From Nocardioides houyundeii (lineage in GTDB: Bacteria > Actinomycetota > Actinomycetes > Propionibacteriales > Nocardioidaceae), in the NCBI RefSeq assembly GCF_002865585.1, contig NZ_CP025581.1, positions 2,976,001-3,040,000 on the forward strand: 64,000 nucleotides of DNA. The letters run 5' to 3'. Position 1 is the stretch's first letter; each line of letters starts with the position of its first letter. The notes beneath the pieces are model-generated. The model was not told the DNA's origin, searched no databases, and worked only from the letters and a program-made list of their open reading frames with translations. The translations under genes were made by a program, and so were the position numbers. This document shows, one piece after another, positions 35,828 through 43,593 of the stretch.

Positions 35828-36359
35828 GCGCCTCTCCCCCCAGGTCCAGTCGGGCCACCACCATGGCTGCGATCCGCGCCGGCGACAGGGCGACGTCCAC
35901 GACCATGCCGGGCTCGTCCGGCGCGAGCGGCTCCAAGGTGTCGAGCTGGCTCTCCAGCAGCGTGGGCGGCATGAAGTGCTCCCGAGCCGACATCCGCTGG
36001 AGCAGCAGCCCCTTGTCGCCGACCATGTGCACGAAGAACGTGCCCGCCCCGCCACGGCGCAGCACCTCGCGGTAGGAGCGACGCAGCGCCGAGCAGCTGA
36101 TGATCGTCGGCGTGCCGCGCTCGTCGCGCTCCTTGGTCCAGGCGGCCAGCGACTCCAGCCACCCCCAGCGGTCCTCGTCGGTGAGCGGTCGCCCCGACTC
36201 CATCTTGGCGATGTTCTCCGGGGGGTGGAAGTCGTCTCCCTCGGCCAGCTCCCAGCCCAGCTGCTCGGCCACCGCGGTCGCGGCGGTGCTCTTGCCAGAT
36301 CCCGAGACCCCCATGAAGACCAGGTGCAGCGGGGTCCCCTGGGGGCTCCCGGGCGTCAT
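35814..36359 (-). CDS. gntK: gluconokinase
   Basis: A 181-residue P-loop kinase phosphorylating D-gluconate to 6-phosphogluconate for the pentose phosphate or Entner-Doudoroff route. Walker A is GVSGSGKST near residue 20, substrate motifs are EGDDFHPPENIAKM and GRPLTDEDRWGWL, then SCSALRRSYRE and the lid SAREHFMPPTLLESQ. ATG 36359 overlaps the gluconate permease stop (ATGA), so permease and kinase are co-translated. Its last codons overlap the convergent DUF4032 gene. Confidence 0.94.
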   Translation of the reverse strand: MTPGSPQGTPLHLVFMGVSGSGKSTAATAVAEQLGWELAEGDDFHPPENIAKMESGRPLTDEDRWGWLESLAAWTKERDERGTPTIISCSALRRSYREVLRRGGAGTFFVHMVGDKGLLLQRMSAREHFMPPTLLESQLDTLEPLAPDEPGMVVDVALSPARIAAMVVARLDLGGEALSPG

Positions 36360-37768
36360 CCGACCAGCCACAGTCCGCAGGCGAGCACGAAGATCGACAG
36401 GCCCAGCGTCGTCTCCATCACCGTCCACGTCCGCAGGGTGGTCTTGACGTCCATCCCGAAGAACCGGCCGACCAGCCAGAAGCCGGAGTCGTTGACGTGG
36501 CTGAGCACCGTGGCGCCGGCGGCGATCGCCATCACCAGTGCGACCAGCTGCACCGACGACGGGTCGTCGGTGACCACCGCCGCCGAGATCAGTCCAGCGG
36601 TGGTGGTCAGCGCCACCGTGGCCGACCCCTGGGCGACGCGCAGGATCGTGGCGATCACGAACGCCGAGACGATCAGCGGCAGCCCGAGGTCCGCCAGCGA
36701 GTCCGACAGCGCTGCGCCGATCCCGCTGTAGCGCAGCACGCCGCCGAACATCCCGCCGGCACCGGTGATCAGGATGATGGCGCAGATCGGGCCGAGCGCG
36801 TCGTTGAGGATCGACTCGACGTCGGCCAGCGAGTGACCCCTCGTGCCCAGGGTGTACGTCGCGACCAGCAGCGTGATCAGCAGCGCGACCGGCGTCTGTC
36901 CCACGAAGATGACCGCGTCGACCAGCGCGCCCTCCTCGTCGAGGTCGCCGGCGGTCCGCAGCGTGCTGAGGATCGTGTTGGCGCCGATGAGCACCAGTGG
37001 CAGGAGCAGGATCGCCAGCACGTGCACGAACGACGGCGGGGTGCGACGCTGCTCGGCGCCGTCACCCTCGGCCGCGTCGGTGGAGGATCCGCCGCGGTGC
37101 CCGGTCAGGACGCTGTCGTCGATCGGCACGTACACCTTGCCGGCGTACGCCTGGGTGAACAGGTAGACGCCGACGTACCAGGCGATGACCGCGACGGGGA
37201 CCCCGATCAGGGTGGTGAGGCCGATGCTGGCCCCGACCTCGGTGGCGGCGGTGACCGGGCCGGGGTGCGGCGGGACGATGGCGTGCATGGCCGCGAAGGC
37301 GCCGGCAGCCGGCAGCGCGTAGAGGAGCACCGAACCGCCGAAGCGCGTGGCGACGGAGAAGATGATGGGCAGGAAGACCACCAGACCGGCGTCGAAGAAG
37401 ATCGGCAGACCGAAGAGCAGCGCGGCCACACCGAGCGCCAAGGGCGCCCGATGTTCCCCGAACCGGCTGATCAGGGTGTCGGCCAGCACCTGCGCACCGC
37501 CGGTCACCTCCAGCAGTCGGCCGATCATTGCGCCCAGACCGACCAGCAGGGCCACGGTGCCAAGCGTGGAGCCGAAGGCTCCCACCGCGACTCCGGCGAC
37601 GTCGGCCAAGGGCACGCCCGAGGCGATCGCGGTGCCGAAGCTGACCAGCACCAGGGCCACGAAGGCGTGCATCTTCAAGGCGATGATCAGCACCAGCAGG
37701 ACCACGATCCCCGCAGCCGCGATGAGCAGCAGCGTCGCCGAGCCGTACGCCGGTTCCATGGGATCCAT
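36356..37768 (-). CDS. gntP: gluconate:H+ symporter
   Basis: A 470-residue GntP-family permease with about 12 hydrophobic segments. Motifs include FGTAIASGVPLADV, LSRFGEHRAPLALGVAALLFG-type FGEHRAPLALGVA, HAIVPPHPGPVTAATEVGA (the family signature), ITGAGGMFGGVLRYSGIG and LSHVNDSGFWLVGRFFGM near the C-terminus. ATG 37768 has GGGAGGAG six bases upstream. It is the first gene of the gntP-gntK operon: import and phosphorylation of gluconate. No GntR regulator is adjacent; the GntR at 2.1-2.8 kb is far away. Confidence 0.94.
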   Translation of the reverse strand: MDPMEPAYGSATLLLIAAAGIVVLLVLIIALKMHAFVALVLVSFGTAIASGVPLADVAGVAVGAFGSTLGTVALLVGLGAMIGRLLEVTGGAQVLADTLISRFGEHRAPLALGVAALLFGLPIFFDAGLVVFLPIIFSVATRFGGSVLLYALPAAGAFAAMHAIVPPHPGPVTAATEVGASIGLTTLIGVPVAVIAWYVGVYLFTQAYAGKVYVPIDDSVLTGHRGGSSTDAAEGDGAEQRRTPPSFVHVLAILLLPLVLIGANTILSTLRTAGDLDEEGALVDAVIFVGQTPVALLITLLVATYTLGTRGHSLADVESILNDALGPICAIILITGAGGMFGGVLRYSGIGAALSDSLADLGLPLIVSAFVIATILRVAQGSATVALTTTAGLISAAVVTDDPSSVQLVALVMAIAAGATVLSHVNDSGFWLVGRFFGMDVKTTLRTWTVMETTLGLSIFVLACGLWLVG

Positions 37769-37865
37769 GGACGACTCCTCCCGAGAGCAGGTGTGATGTG
37801 CAGCACGCTAGCGGAGCGGGCAGACGACGCCTACCGTGTCGGCCCCGAATGGGAGGGTGGACCCC

Positions 37866-40088
37866 GTGACCGCACCCGAACCCCTCCTCGCTCGCCTCGG
37901 CCGCAGCACGGCGCGCCACCGCCTGGCCTACGCCCTCACCTGGCTGGTCCTGGTGGTGGTCGGGTTCGTGACCAGCCTGGGGCTGCTCGGTGGCGACTCG
38001 CTCTTCGACCGGCTGCAGAGCGGCGACATCGTGGCGCCGGGCGAGGCCCAGGTCGGGCGCGACCTGGTCGCCAGCGCCGACGAGAGCGCCCTGACGGTGA
38101 TGCTGCGGGTGGACGGCGCCGACCTGAGCGACCCCGCCCTGGCCAAGGCGGTGCAGGAGACGGTCGCCCGGGTCGAGGCGGTCGACGGCGTCGGCGAGGT
38201 GACCTCGCCGATGACCACTCCGGGCTGGCCCACCTCCCCTGAGTCGTTGGCGCTGGTGGCCGACCAGGACCCGGCCAGCGGCTCCTTCCTGATCGTCGCG
38301 GGCAGCGGCAGCGAGCCGGGCAGCGAGCTGCAGGACGAGATCGTCGAGGAGCTGGAGCTGGCCGCCCAGGACCTGCTCACGCCGTACTCGCAGGCGCGCA
38401 CCCTGGGCGGGACCGGGCTCCTGGTCGACGACGTCGTGACCCAGATCGCCGACGACCTCAAGACCGGCGAGGGCATCGCCCTGCCCCTGTCGCTGCTGCT
38501 GATGGTCTTCGTCTTCGGCGGCTTCATCGCCGCCGGCATGCCGATCGCCGGGGCCATCGCCTCCATCGCCGGCGGGCTGAGCATCCTGCTCGGCTTCTCG
38601 CACCTGATCGACCTCGACGCCTCGGTGGTCAACATCGTCACCGTGATGGGGCTGGCGCTCTGCATCGACTACGGGCTGCTGCTGGTCAGCAGGTTCCGCG
38701 AGGAGATCTCCCGGGTCGCCCCGGGGGTGCCGCACTCCGACCTCACTGACGCCCAGGTCGAGGACGCGGTCGCCGGAGCCGTGGCGACCGCCGGTCGCAC
38801 CGTCCTGTTCTCCGCCCTGATCGTGGGCATCTCCCTGTCGGGCCTGATGCTCTTCGAGGCCCCGATCATGCGCGCGATCGGCGCCGCCGGCGTCTCGATC
38901 GTGCTCGTCGCCCTGATCGTCGCCCTGACCCTGGTGCCCGCCCTGTGCGCCCTCGGGGCGCGACGCCTGGGCACCCGTCGGGGCGCCGAGGCCGCCCCCG
39001 ACGAGGGTGTCTTCAGCCGTCTGGCGGCCCTGGTGCAGCGACGTCCCGCCCTGACCACGCTGGCCAGCGTGGCCGTCCTGCTCTTCCTGGCCATGCCCGC
39101 CCTGGACCTGCGGCTCAACGCCTCGGGGGTCGAGCTGCTCCCCGAGGGCGCCGAGCAGCGGGTCTTCTTCGAGGGGGTCGAGGAGGACTTCCCAGCCCTG
39201 GACACCCCGTCGGTCACGGTGGTGGCCCAGGCCGACCCGGAACAGGCCGCCGCCTGGGTCCCCGAGCTCGAGGCCCTGCCGGGAGTCCTGTCGGTGACGC
39301 CACCGAAGGAACTCAGGCCGGACCTCGTCACCATCGGCCTCCAGACCGAGGGGGGCGACATGGGCGACGCGGCCCGCGAGGTGGTGCGCACCCTGCAGGG
39401 TGGCGAGGCAGCCGGCTTCCCCACCTGGGTCACCGGCCAGACAGCCTCCCTGGTCGACTTCACCGACTCCGTCGGCGACCGGGCTCCCTGGGCGGCGCTG
39501 TGGATCGCGACCGCCACCTTCGCGCTGCTCTTCCTGCTGACCGGCAGCGTCGTCATCCCGCTCAAGGCGCTGATCCTCAACATCGTCTCGCTGGGCGCGA
39601 GCCTGGGGGTGCTCGTCTGGGTCTTCCAGGAGGGGCACCTGGAGTCGGTGCTGGGCTTCAGCTCCGTGGGCGGGATCGAGTCGGTGATCCCGCTGCTGGT
39701 GCTGGCCTTCGGGTTCGGCCTGTCGATGGACTACGAGGTCTTCCTGCTCGCCCGCATCATCGAGCTGCACGAGCAGGGGCACGACGACGACACCGCGGTC
39801 CGGCTGGGCCTGCAGCGCTCCGGGAGGATCATCACCTCGGCGGCGGTCATCATGGTGATCGTCTTCTCCGGCTTCGCCGCGGGCCAGATGCTGGTGATCA
39901 AGGAGACCGGTTTCGCCCTCGCCGTGGCGGTGCTGATCGACGCCACCCTGGTCCGGATGATCATCGTGCCGGCCACCATGACGATGCTGGGCAGGTGGAA
40001 CTGGTGGGCGCCGGCCTGGATGAAGCGGGTCCACGCCAAGTACGGCGTGCGCGAGCACTCCTCCCCCGTGGCGGCACGGGGGGCGTGA
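37866..40088 (+). CDS. MMPL/RND-family membrane transporter
   Basis: A 740-residue integral membrane protein with two six-helix halves, each preceded by a large extracellular loop. Motifs of the actinobacterial MMPL/HAE3 class are VVNIVTVMGLALCIDYGLLL with FREE, AVATAGRTVLFSALIV, and in the second half LLVLAFGFGLSMDYEVFLLA and GRIITSAAVIMVIVF. The paired Asp-Tyr residues (IDYG, MDYE) are the proton-relay signature. Such proteins export lipids or lipid-like molecules to the envelope. GTG 37866 is used; GGGAGG lies about nine bases upstream. It has no assigned substrate and no linked biosynthesis genes. Confidence 0.92.
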   Translation: MTAPEPLLARLGRSTARHRLAYALTWLVLVVVGFVTSLGLLGGDSLFDRLQSGDIVAPGEAQVGRDLVASADESALTVMLRVDGADLSDPALAKAVQETVARVEAVDGVGEVTSPMTTPGWPTSPESLALVADQDPASGSFLIVAGSGSEPGSELQDEIVEELELAAQDLLTPYSQARTLGGTGLLVDDVVTQIADDLKTGEGIALPLSLLLMVFVFGGFIAAGMPIAGAIASIAGGLSILLGFSHLIDLDASVVNIVTVMGLALCIDYGLLLVSRFREEISRVAPGVPHSDLTDAQVEDAVAGAVATAGRTVLFSALIVGISLSGLMLFEAPIMRAIGAAGVSIVLVALIVALTLVPALCALGARRLGTRRGAEAAPDEGVFSRLAALVQRRPALTTLASVAVLLFLAMPALDLRLNASGVELLPEGAEQRVFFEGVEEDFPALDTPSVTVVAQADPEQAAAWVPELEALPGVLSVTPPKELRPDLVTIGLQTEGGDMGDAAREVVRTLQGGEAAGFPTWVTGQTASLVDFTDSVGDRAPWAALWIATATFALLFLLTGSVVIPLKALILNIVSLGASLGVLVWVFQEGHLESVLGFSSVGGIESVIPLLVLAFGFGLSMDYEVFLLARIIELHEQGHDDDTAVRLGLQRSGRIITSAAVIMVIVFSGFAAGQMLVIKETGFALAVAVLIDATLVRMIIVPATMTMLGRWNWWAPAWMKRVHAKYGVREHSSPVAARGA

Positions 40089-40096
40089 GTGCGGCC

Positions 40097-40645
40097 TCAG
40101 ATGATGGAGAGCCGCTCCAGCAGGAACAGGAACGCCACCGCGAACGCGTTGTCGTCGGTCTCGGCACGCACCACGTCCCAGTCGACCTGCTCGCGCAGTG
40201 CCCGCGCGACCGGCATCAGCCGGCCGAAGTCGCAGTAGCGCTCGTCCATCGCGTGCAGCTTCTGCACCATCAGCCGGGTGGCCGGGAGCACCGGCATCAC
40301 CACCGAGATGACCTCGATGTGGTCGGCGTCGGCGAGCATCGCGCGCTCGGCCGGGATGGTGGCGTCGCGATGGATGACGTCGACCATGACGTCGTCGGTG
40401 AAGACCTTGAACAACCAGTCCTCGGGTGGCTGCACCACCTGGAAGCCGCGCTCCGCCAGCAGGCTGGCCACCTGGGGCGCGTCCTCCTCGGCCACCACGA
40501 AGTCGACGTCGTGCTCCGGCTCGGGGCCGCCCCGGGCCCACGAGGCGTACCCGCCGGCGAGCGCGAACGGCAGGCCGATCTCCTTGAGGGCGACCGCGAC
40601 ACGCTTCAGCGCCTCGCGAAGGTTCTCCTGCTCGACGTCGATCAC
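40097..40645 (-). CDS. nucleotidyltransferase-fold protein
   Basis: A 182-residue protein. The core GGYASWARGGPEPEHDVDF (about residue 30) has the G-G...D-x-D pattern of minimal nucleotidyltransferases (MNT/AbiEii/Pol-beta fold). The C-terminal helical part has TRLMVQKLHAMDERYCDF. Start GTG 40645 is six bases after TAGCGT (40657-40652), consistent with a leaderless mRNA. GTG 40651 is the alternative. It stands alone, divergent from the EEP gene, with no HEPN or AbiEi partner, so a toxin role is not supported. A nucleotide- or RNA-modifying role is possible. Confidence 0.7.
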   Translation of the reverse strand: MIDVEQENLREALKRVAVALKEIGLPFALAGGYASWARGGPEPEHDVDFVVAEEDAPQVASLLAERGFQVVQPPEDWLFKVFTDDVMVDVIHRDATIPAERAMLADADHIEVISVVMPVLPATRLMVQKLHAMDERYCDFGRLMPVARALREQVDWDVVRAETDDNAFAVAFLFLLERLSII

Positions 40646-40679
40646 GCGCACACGCTACCGAGGCTGGCAGAGTGGAGGC

Positions 40680-41450
40680 ATGCGGGTCACCACGTTCAAC
40701 ATCTTGCACGGCCGCTCACCCGACGACGACCAGGTCGACCTGGCCCGCTTCTGTGAGGCGATCGCGAGCCTGGACGCCGACGTCCTGGCGCTCCAGGAGG
40801 TCGACCGCAACCAGGCCAGGTCCGCGGGCGCAGACCTGACCGCCCTGGCGGCAGAGGCCATGGGCGCCCAGGACCATCTCTTCGTCGCGGCCCTGCACGG
40901 CAACCCCGGGGTCTGGATGGCCGCCGACGGTGACGAGCAGCCCGACGCCGCGGGGTACGGCGTGGCCCTGCTCTCCCGCTATCCGGTGACGGCCTGGCAG
41001 ACGATCCGGCTGGCCCCGGTGCCGGTGCGGGTGCCGATGTTCTTCCCTGGCAGCCGGCGCCCCGAGATGGTGCAGGACGAGGCTCGGGTGGCGGTCGCGG
41101 CCACGATCGAGTCGCCACTGGGACCGGTGACCGTGGCCAACACCCACCTGACGTTCATCGAGTGGTGGCAGCGCCGTCAGCTCCGCACCCTGCGCCAGGC
41201 CTTCGAGGCACGAACCACGCCACTGATCCTGGCCGGAGACCTCAACATGGGCCCGGCACGGGCCGCTCGACTGACGGGACTGGCGGCCCTGGCGGCCGCT
41301 CCCACCTTCCCCGCCGACGTGCCCGGCGAGCAGCTCGACCACCTGCTCGGCACCCCCGACCTCGCCGCGCGCGTCACGTCGAGCCGGGCGCAGCGCCTGG
41401 CACTGTCCGACCATCGGGCGCTCTCGGTCGATCTTCGACCGACCACCTGA
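40680..41450 (+). CDS. endonuclease/exonuclease/phosphatase-family protein
   Basis: A 256-residue EEP-superfamily metal-dependent hydrolase. Visible active-site motifs are TFNILHG (Asn, N-terminus), LALQEVDRNQ (metal-binding Glu, about 38-47), VANTHLTF (His), LAGDLNMGP (Asp/Asn) and LSDHRALSVDL (terminal Asp-His). There is no signal peptide. The family includes DNA repair nucleases, sphingomyelinases and phosphoinositide phosphatases; the specificity is unknown. ATG 40680 has GGAGG only one base upstream and a CAGAGT hexamer six bases upstream, so it may be leaderless. Confidence 0.85.
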   Translation: MRVTTFNILHGRSPDDDQVDLARFCEAIASLDADVLALQEVDRNQARSAGADLTALAAEAMGAQDHLFVAALHGNPGVWMAADGDEQPDAAGYGVALLSRYPVTAWQTIRLAPVPVRVPMFFPGSRRPEMVQDEARVAVAATIESPLGPVTVANTHLTFIEWWQRRQLRTLRQAFEARTTPLILAGDLNMGPARAARLTGLAALAAAPTFPADVPGEQLDHLLGTPDLAARVTSSRAQRLALSDHRALSVDLRPTT

Positions 41451-41454
41451 CCCC

Positions 41455-41460
41455 TACGCT
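41455..41460 (+). promoter_or_regulatory. -10 hexamer of the SRPBCC gene
   Basis: TACGCT, seven bases before ATG 41468. Confidence 0.4.
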
Positions 41461-41467
41461 GGACGCC

Positions 41468-41932
41468 ATGACCACTGACCGCGACCGGGTGAGCGTGGAA
41501 CGCGTCATCCCCGCGCCCCCCGAGAAGATCTTTGACCTGCTGGTCGACCCCGCCAGGCACCTGGACATCGACGGGTCCGGAACCGTCAAGCGGGCCCGCT
41601 CCGGCGGTCGGCGGCTCAGGCTGGGTGACTCGTTCGGGATGGACATGAAGATCGGCGCCAAGTACTCCACCCGGAACCAGGTGGTGGCGCTGGAGGACAA
41701 CCGCCGCATCGCGTGGCGCACGCTGGCTCCCTTCCCGCTGACGTGGTTGTTCACCGGCCGCACGTGGAGCTATGACCTGGAGCCGGTGGACGGTGGCACC
41801 CGGGTCCGCGAGACCTGGGACATCAGCACCGAGGCCGCCATCGGGCGTCCCGCGGTGCGTCGGATGGCGGGACACACGCGGCGCAACATGGAACGGACCC
41901 TGCAGCGGATCGAGGACCTGGTCACCTCCTGA
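41468..41932 (+). CDS. SRPBCC-family (polyketide cyclase/START-like) protein
   Basis: A 154-residue helix-grip protein. VSVERVIPAPPEKIFDLLVD opens the domain, with RIAWRTLAPF and GGTRVRETWD in the sheet and a long C-terminal helix (RRNMERTLQRIEDL). These proteins bind hydrophobic ligands. The ligand is unknown. ATG 41468 is seven bases after TACGCT (41455-41460), so the mRNA is probably leaderless. Confidence 0.82.
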   Translation: MTTDRDRVSVERVIPAPPEKIFDLLVDPARHLDIDGSGTVKRARSGGRRLRLGDSFGMDMKIGAKYSTRNQVVALEDNRRIAWRTLAPFPLTWLFTGRTWSYDLEPVDGGTRVRETWDISTEAAIGRPAVRRMAGHTRRNMERTLQRIEDLVTS

Positions 41933-41942
41933 CCGGGTTCCC

Positions 41943-41948
41943 TAGGAT
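41943..41948 (+). promoter_or_regulatory. -10 hexamer of the matrixin/ppk2 pair
   Basis: TAGGAT, seven bases before ATG 41956. Confidence 0.45.
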
Positions 41949-41955
41949 CGCAGCC

Positions 41956-42672
41956 ATGGCCCGGATCGGCCCCGCGACGTTGGGGATCGGCATCGCAGTG
42001 GCCCTGCTCTGCGGTCTGTCACTGCTCTCCCCCGGCAGCGAGCTCCAGCGGCTGCGCGAGATGGCCGGGGTGGCCGAGCCGTTGGGGGTGCCGCCAGACG
42101 TCGACGAATCGGGCTCCTACGCCTTCACCGTCACCCAGCCCGGAAGCTCGGAGCCGGTCGGCTACAGCCCTTGCCGGCCGATCCGCTACCGGGTCAACCC
42201 GCTGCACGCGCCCGAGGACTACCAGGACTACGTCGACCAGGCCGTGCGGCAGGTGAGCGCGGCCACTGGTCTGGTCTTCGAGTACCAGGGCACCACCGAC
42301 TCCCGGGAGTTCTTCGGCCCGGCCACCGACCGCGACGCTCCCGTGGTGGTGGCCTGGGCGACGGAGGACGAGGTGGAGGCGCTGGCCGGGAACGTCGCCG
42401 GTGTGGCCGGCAGCTCCTGGATCACCACCTCGCCCCGTCACCGGCAGTACTCCGCCGGCTCGGTGGTCCTGGACGCCGACAGCTTCGCCAGCTTCTGGAA
42501 CCCCGAGTACGACCTGGAGGCGATCGTGACCCACGAGTTCGGACACCTGGTGGGCCTGGCCCACGTGGAGGACCGTCACGAGCTGATGAACGCCGAGACC
42601 ACCGGGCAGCGCACCTTCGGTCCCGGTGACCTGTCCGGTCTCGCCCGTCTGGGCCGGGTGCCGTGCCGATGA
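41956..42672 (+). CDS. secreted matrixin-like zinc metalloprotease
   Basis: A 238-residue protein. An N-terminal hydrophobic signal or anchor (about 5-25, ATLGIGIAVALLCGLSLL) is followed by a linker and a metzincin-type domain: PIRYRVNPLHAPEDY, TDRDAPVVVAWATEDE, and the zinc motif VTHEFGHLVGLAHV (H-E-x-x-H-x-x-x-x-x-H), with a Met-turn-like ELMNAE after it. These are features of bacterial M10/M57-like matrixins. It is predicted to act outside the cell membrane. Two cysteines (PCRP and terminal PCR) could form a disulfide. Its stop overlaps the ppk2 start (ATGA). Confidence 0.85.
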   Translation: MARIGPATLGIGIAVALLCGLSLLSPGSELQRLREMAGVAEPLGVPPDVDESGSYAFTVTQPGSSEPVGYSPCRPIRYRVNPLHAPEDYQDYVDQAVRQVSAATGLVFEYQGTTDSREFFGPATDRDAPVVVAWATEDEVEALAGNVAGVAGSSWITTSPRHRQYSAGSVVLDADSFASFWNPEYDLEAIVTHEFGHLVGLAHVEDRHELMNAETTGQRTFGPGDLSGLARLGRVPCR

Positions 42673-43466
42673 CTGCTCCGCGGCTCAGCAAGGCGACGTA
42701 CGAGGCGGAGCTCTTCCGGCTCCAGGCCGAGCTGGTCAAGGTCCAGGAATGGGTCAAGGCCGAGGGCCAGCGGGTCGTGGTGGTCTTCGAGGGCCGGGAC
42801 GCCGCTGGCAAGGGCGGGACCATCAAGCGGATCACCGAGTACCTCAGCCCGCGGGTGGCCCGGATCGTGGCACTGCCGATGCCCACCGAGCGGGAGCGCA
42901 CCCAGTGGTACTTCCAGCGGTACGTCGAGCAGCTGCCCGCTGCCGGGGAGATCGTCCTGTTCGACCGCTCCTGGTACAACCGCGCCGGCGTGGAGCGGGT
43001 GATGGGGTTCTGCACCCCGGTCGAGCACCGTCGGTTTCTGCACCAGTGCCCCATCTTCGAGCGGCTGCTGGTGGAGGACGGCATCCTGCTCCGCAAGTAC
43101 TGGTTCTCGGTGAGCGACACCGAGCAGCAGCGGCGCTTCAAGGCGCGCCTGCAAGATCCGATGCGGCAGTGGAAGCTCTCGCCGATGGACCTGGAGTCCA
43201 TCACCCGCTGGGAGGACTACTCCCGCGTCAAGGACGAGATGATGGTGCACACCGACATCGGTGAGGCACCGTGGTACGTCGTGGAGTCGGACTCCAAGAA
43301 GCGGGCGCGGCTGAACATGATCGCCCACCTGCTCTCCACGCTGCCCTACACCGAGGTGCCGCTGCCGACCCTGTCGCTGCCCGAGCGACCGGAGTCGCGG
43401 GGCTACCAGCGGCCGCCGCGCGAGCAGACGACGTACGTGCCCGACCACAGCGCGACGCTGGAGTGA
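42669..43466 (+). CDS. ppk2: polyphosphate kinase 2
   Basis: A 265-residue PPK2-family enzyme transferring phosphate between polyphosphate and nucleotides. Walker A is FEGRDAAGKGGTIKRI (about residue 40), the lid region has LPMPTERERTQWYFQRYV, and Walker B is DRSWYNRAGVERVMGFC. The one-domain length fits class I PPK2, which mainly phosphorylates nucleoside diphosphates. ATG 42669 overlaps the protease stop. GTG 42663 is two codons earlier. A strong hairpin follows the gene. Confidence 0.94.
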   Translation: MTAPRLSKATYEAELFRLQAELVKVQEWVKAEGQRVVVVFEGRDAAGKGGTIKRITEYLSPRVARIVALPMPTERERTQWYFQRYVEQLPAAGEIVLFDRSWYNRAGVERVMGFCTPVEHRRFLHQCPIFERLLVEDGILLRKYWFSVSDTEQQRRFKARLQDPMRQWKLSPMDLESITRWEDYSRVKDEMMVHTDIGEAPWYVVESDSKKRARLNMIAHLLSTLPYTEVPLPTLSLPERPESRGYQRPPREQTTYVPDHSATLE

Positions 43467-43481
43467 TGCCGGGAAATGGAA

Positions 43482-43517
43482 TGACCCCGCTGGCGTCTCG
43501 GGTCGCCAGCGGGGTCA
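43482..43517. terminator. terminator hairpin between ppk2 and the GH2 gene
   Basis: TGACCCCGCTGGCG (43482-43495) pairs perfectly with CGCCAGCGGGGTCA (43504-43517) around an eight-base loop. It lies 15 bases past the ppk2 stop. It is followed by an AT-richer spacer before the convergent GH2 gene, and probably works in both directions. Confidence 0.8.
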
Positions 43518-43593
43518 GGAGAATCATGCGCTCGAAAGTGGTTAAAAGCAGCACTTTCCGGACAAATGTGGCGCACGTCTCAAGATCCCAGGG

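Noticed and set aside
40097..40645. Nucleotidyltransferase considered as an AbiEii-type toxin pairing with the AbiEi-like gene
   Set aside because: The two genes are 9 kb apart, not in an operon, and the protein is shorter than AbiEii and lacks its C-terminal region.
37062..40709. Very long open frames antisense to the gntP and MMPL genes, and similar long antisense frames across most of the window
   Set aside because: They are shadows of G/C-ending codons on the other strand. They lack domains, have Arg/Pro/Gly-rich translations and no start signals.
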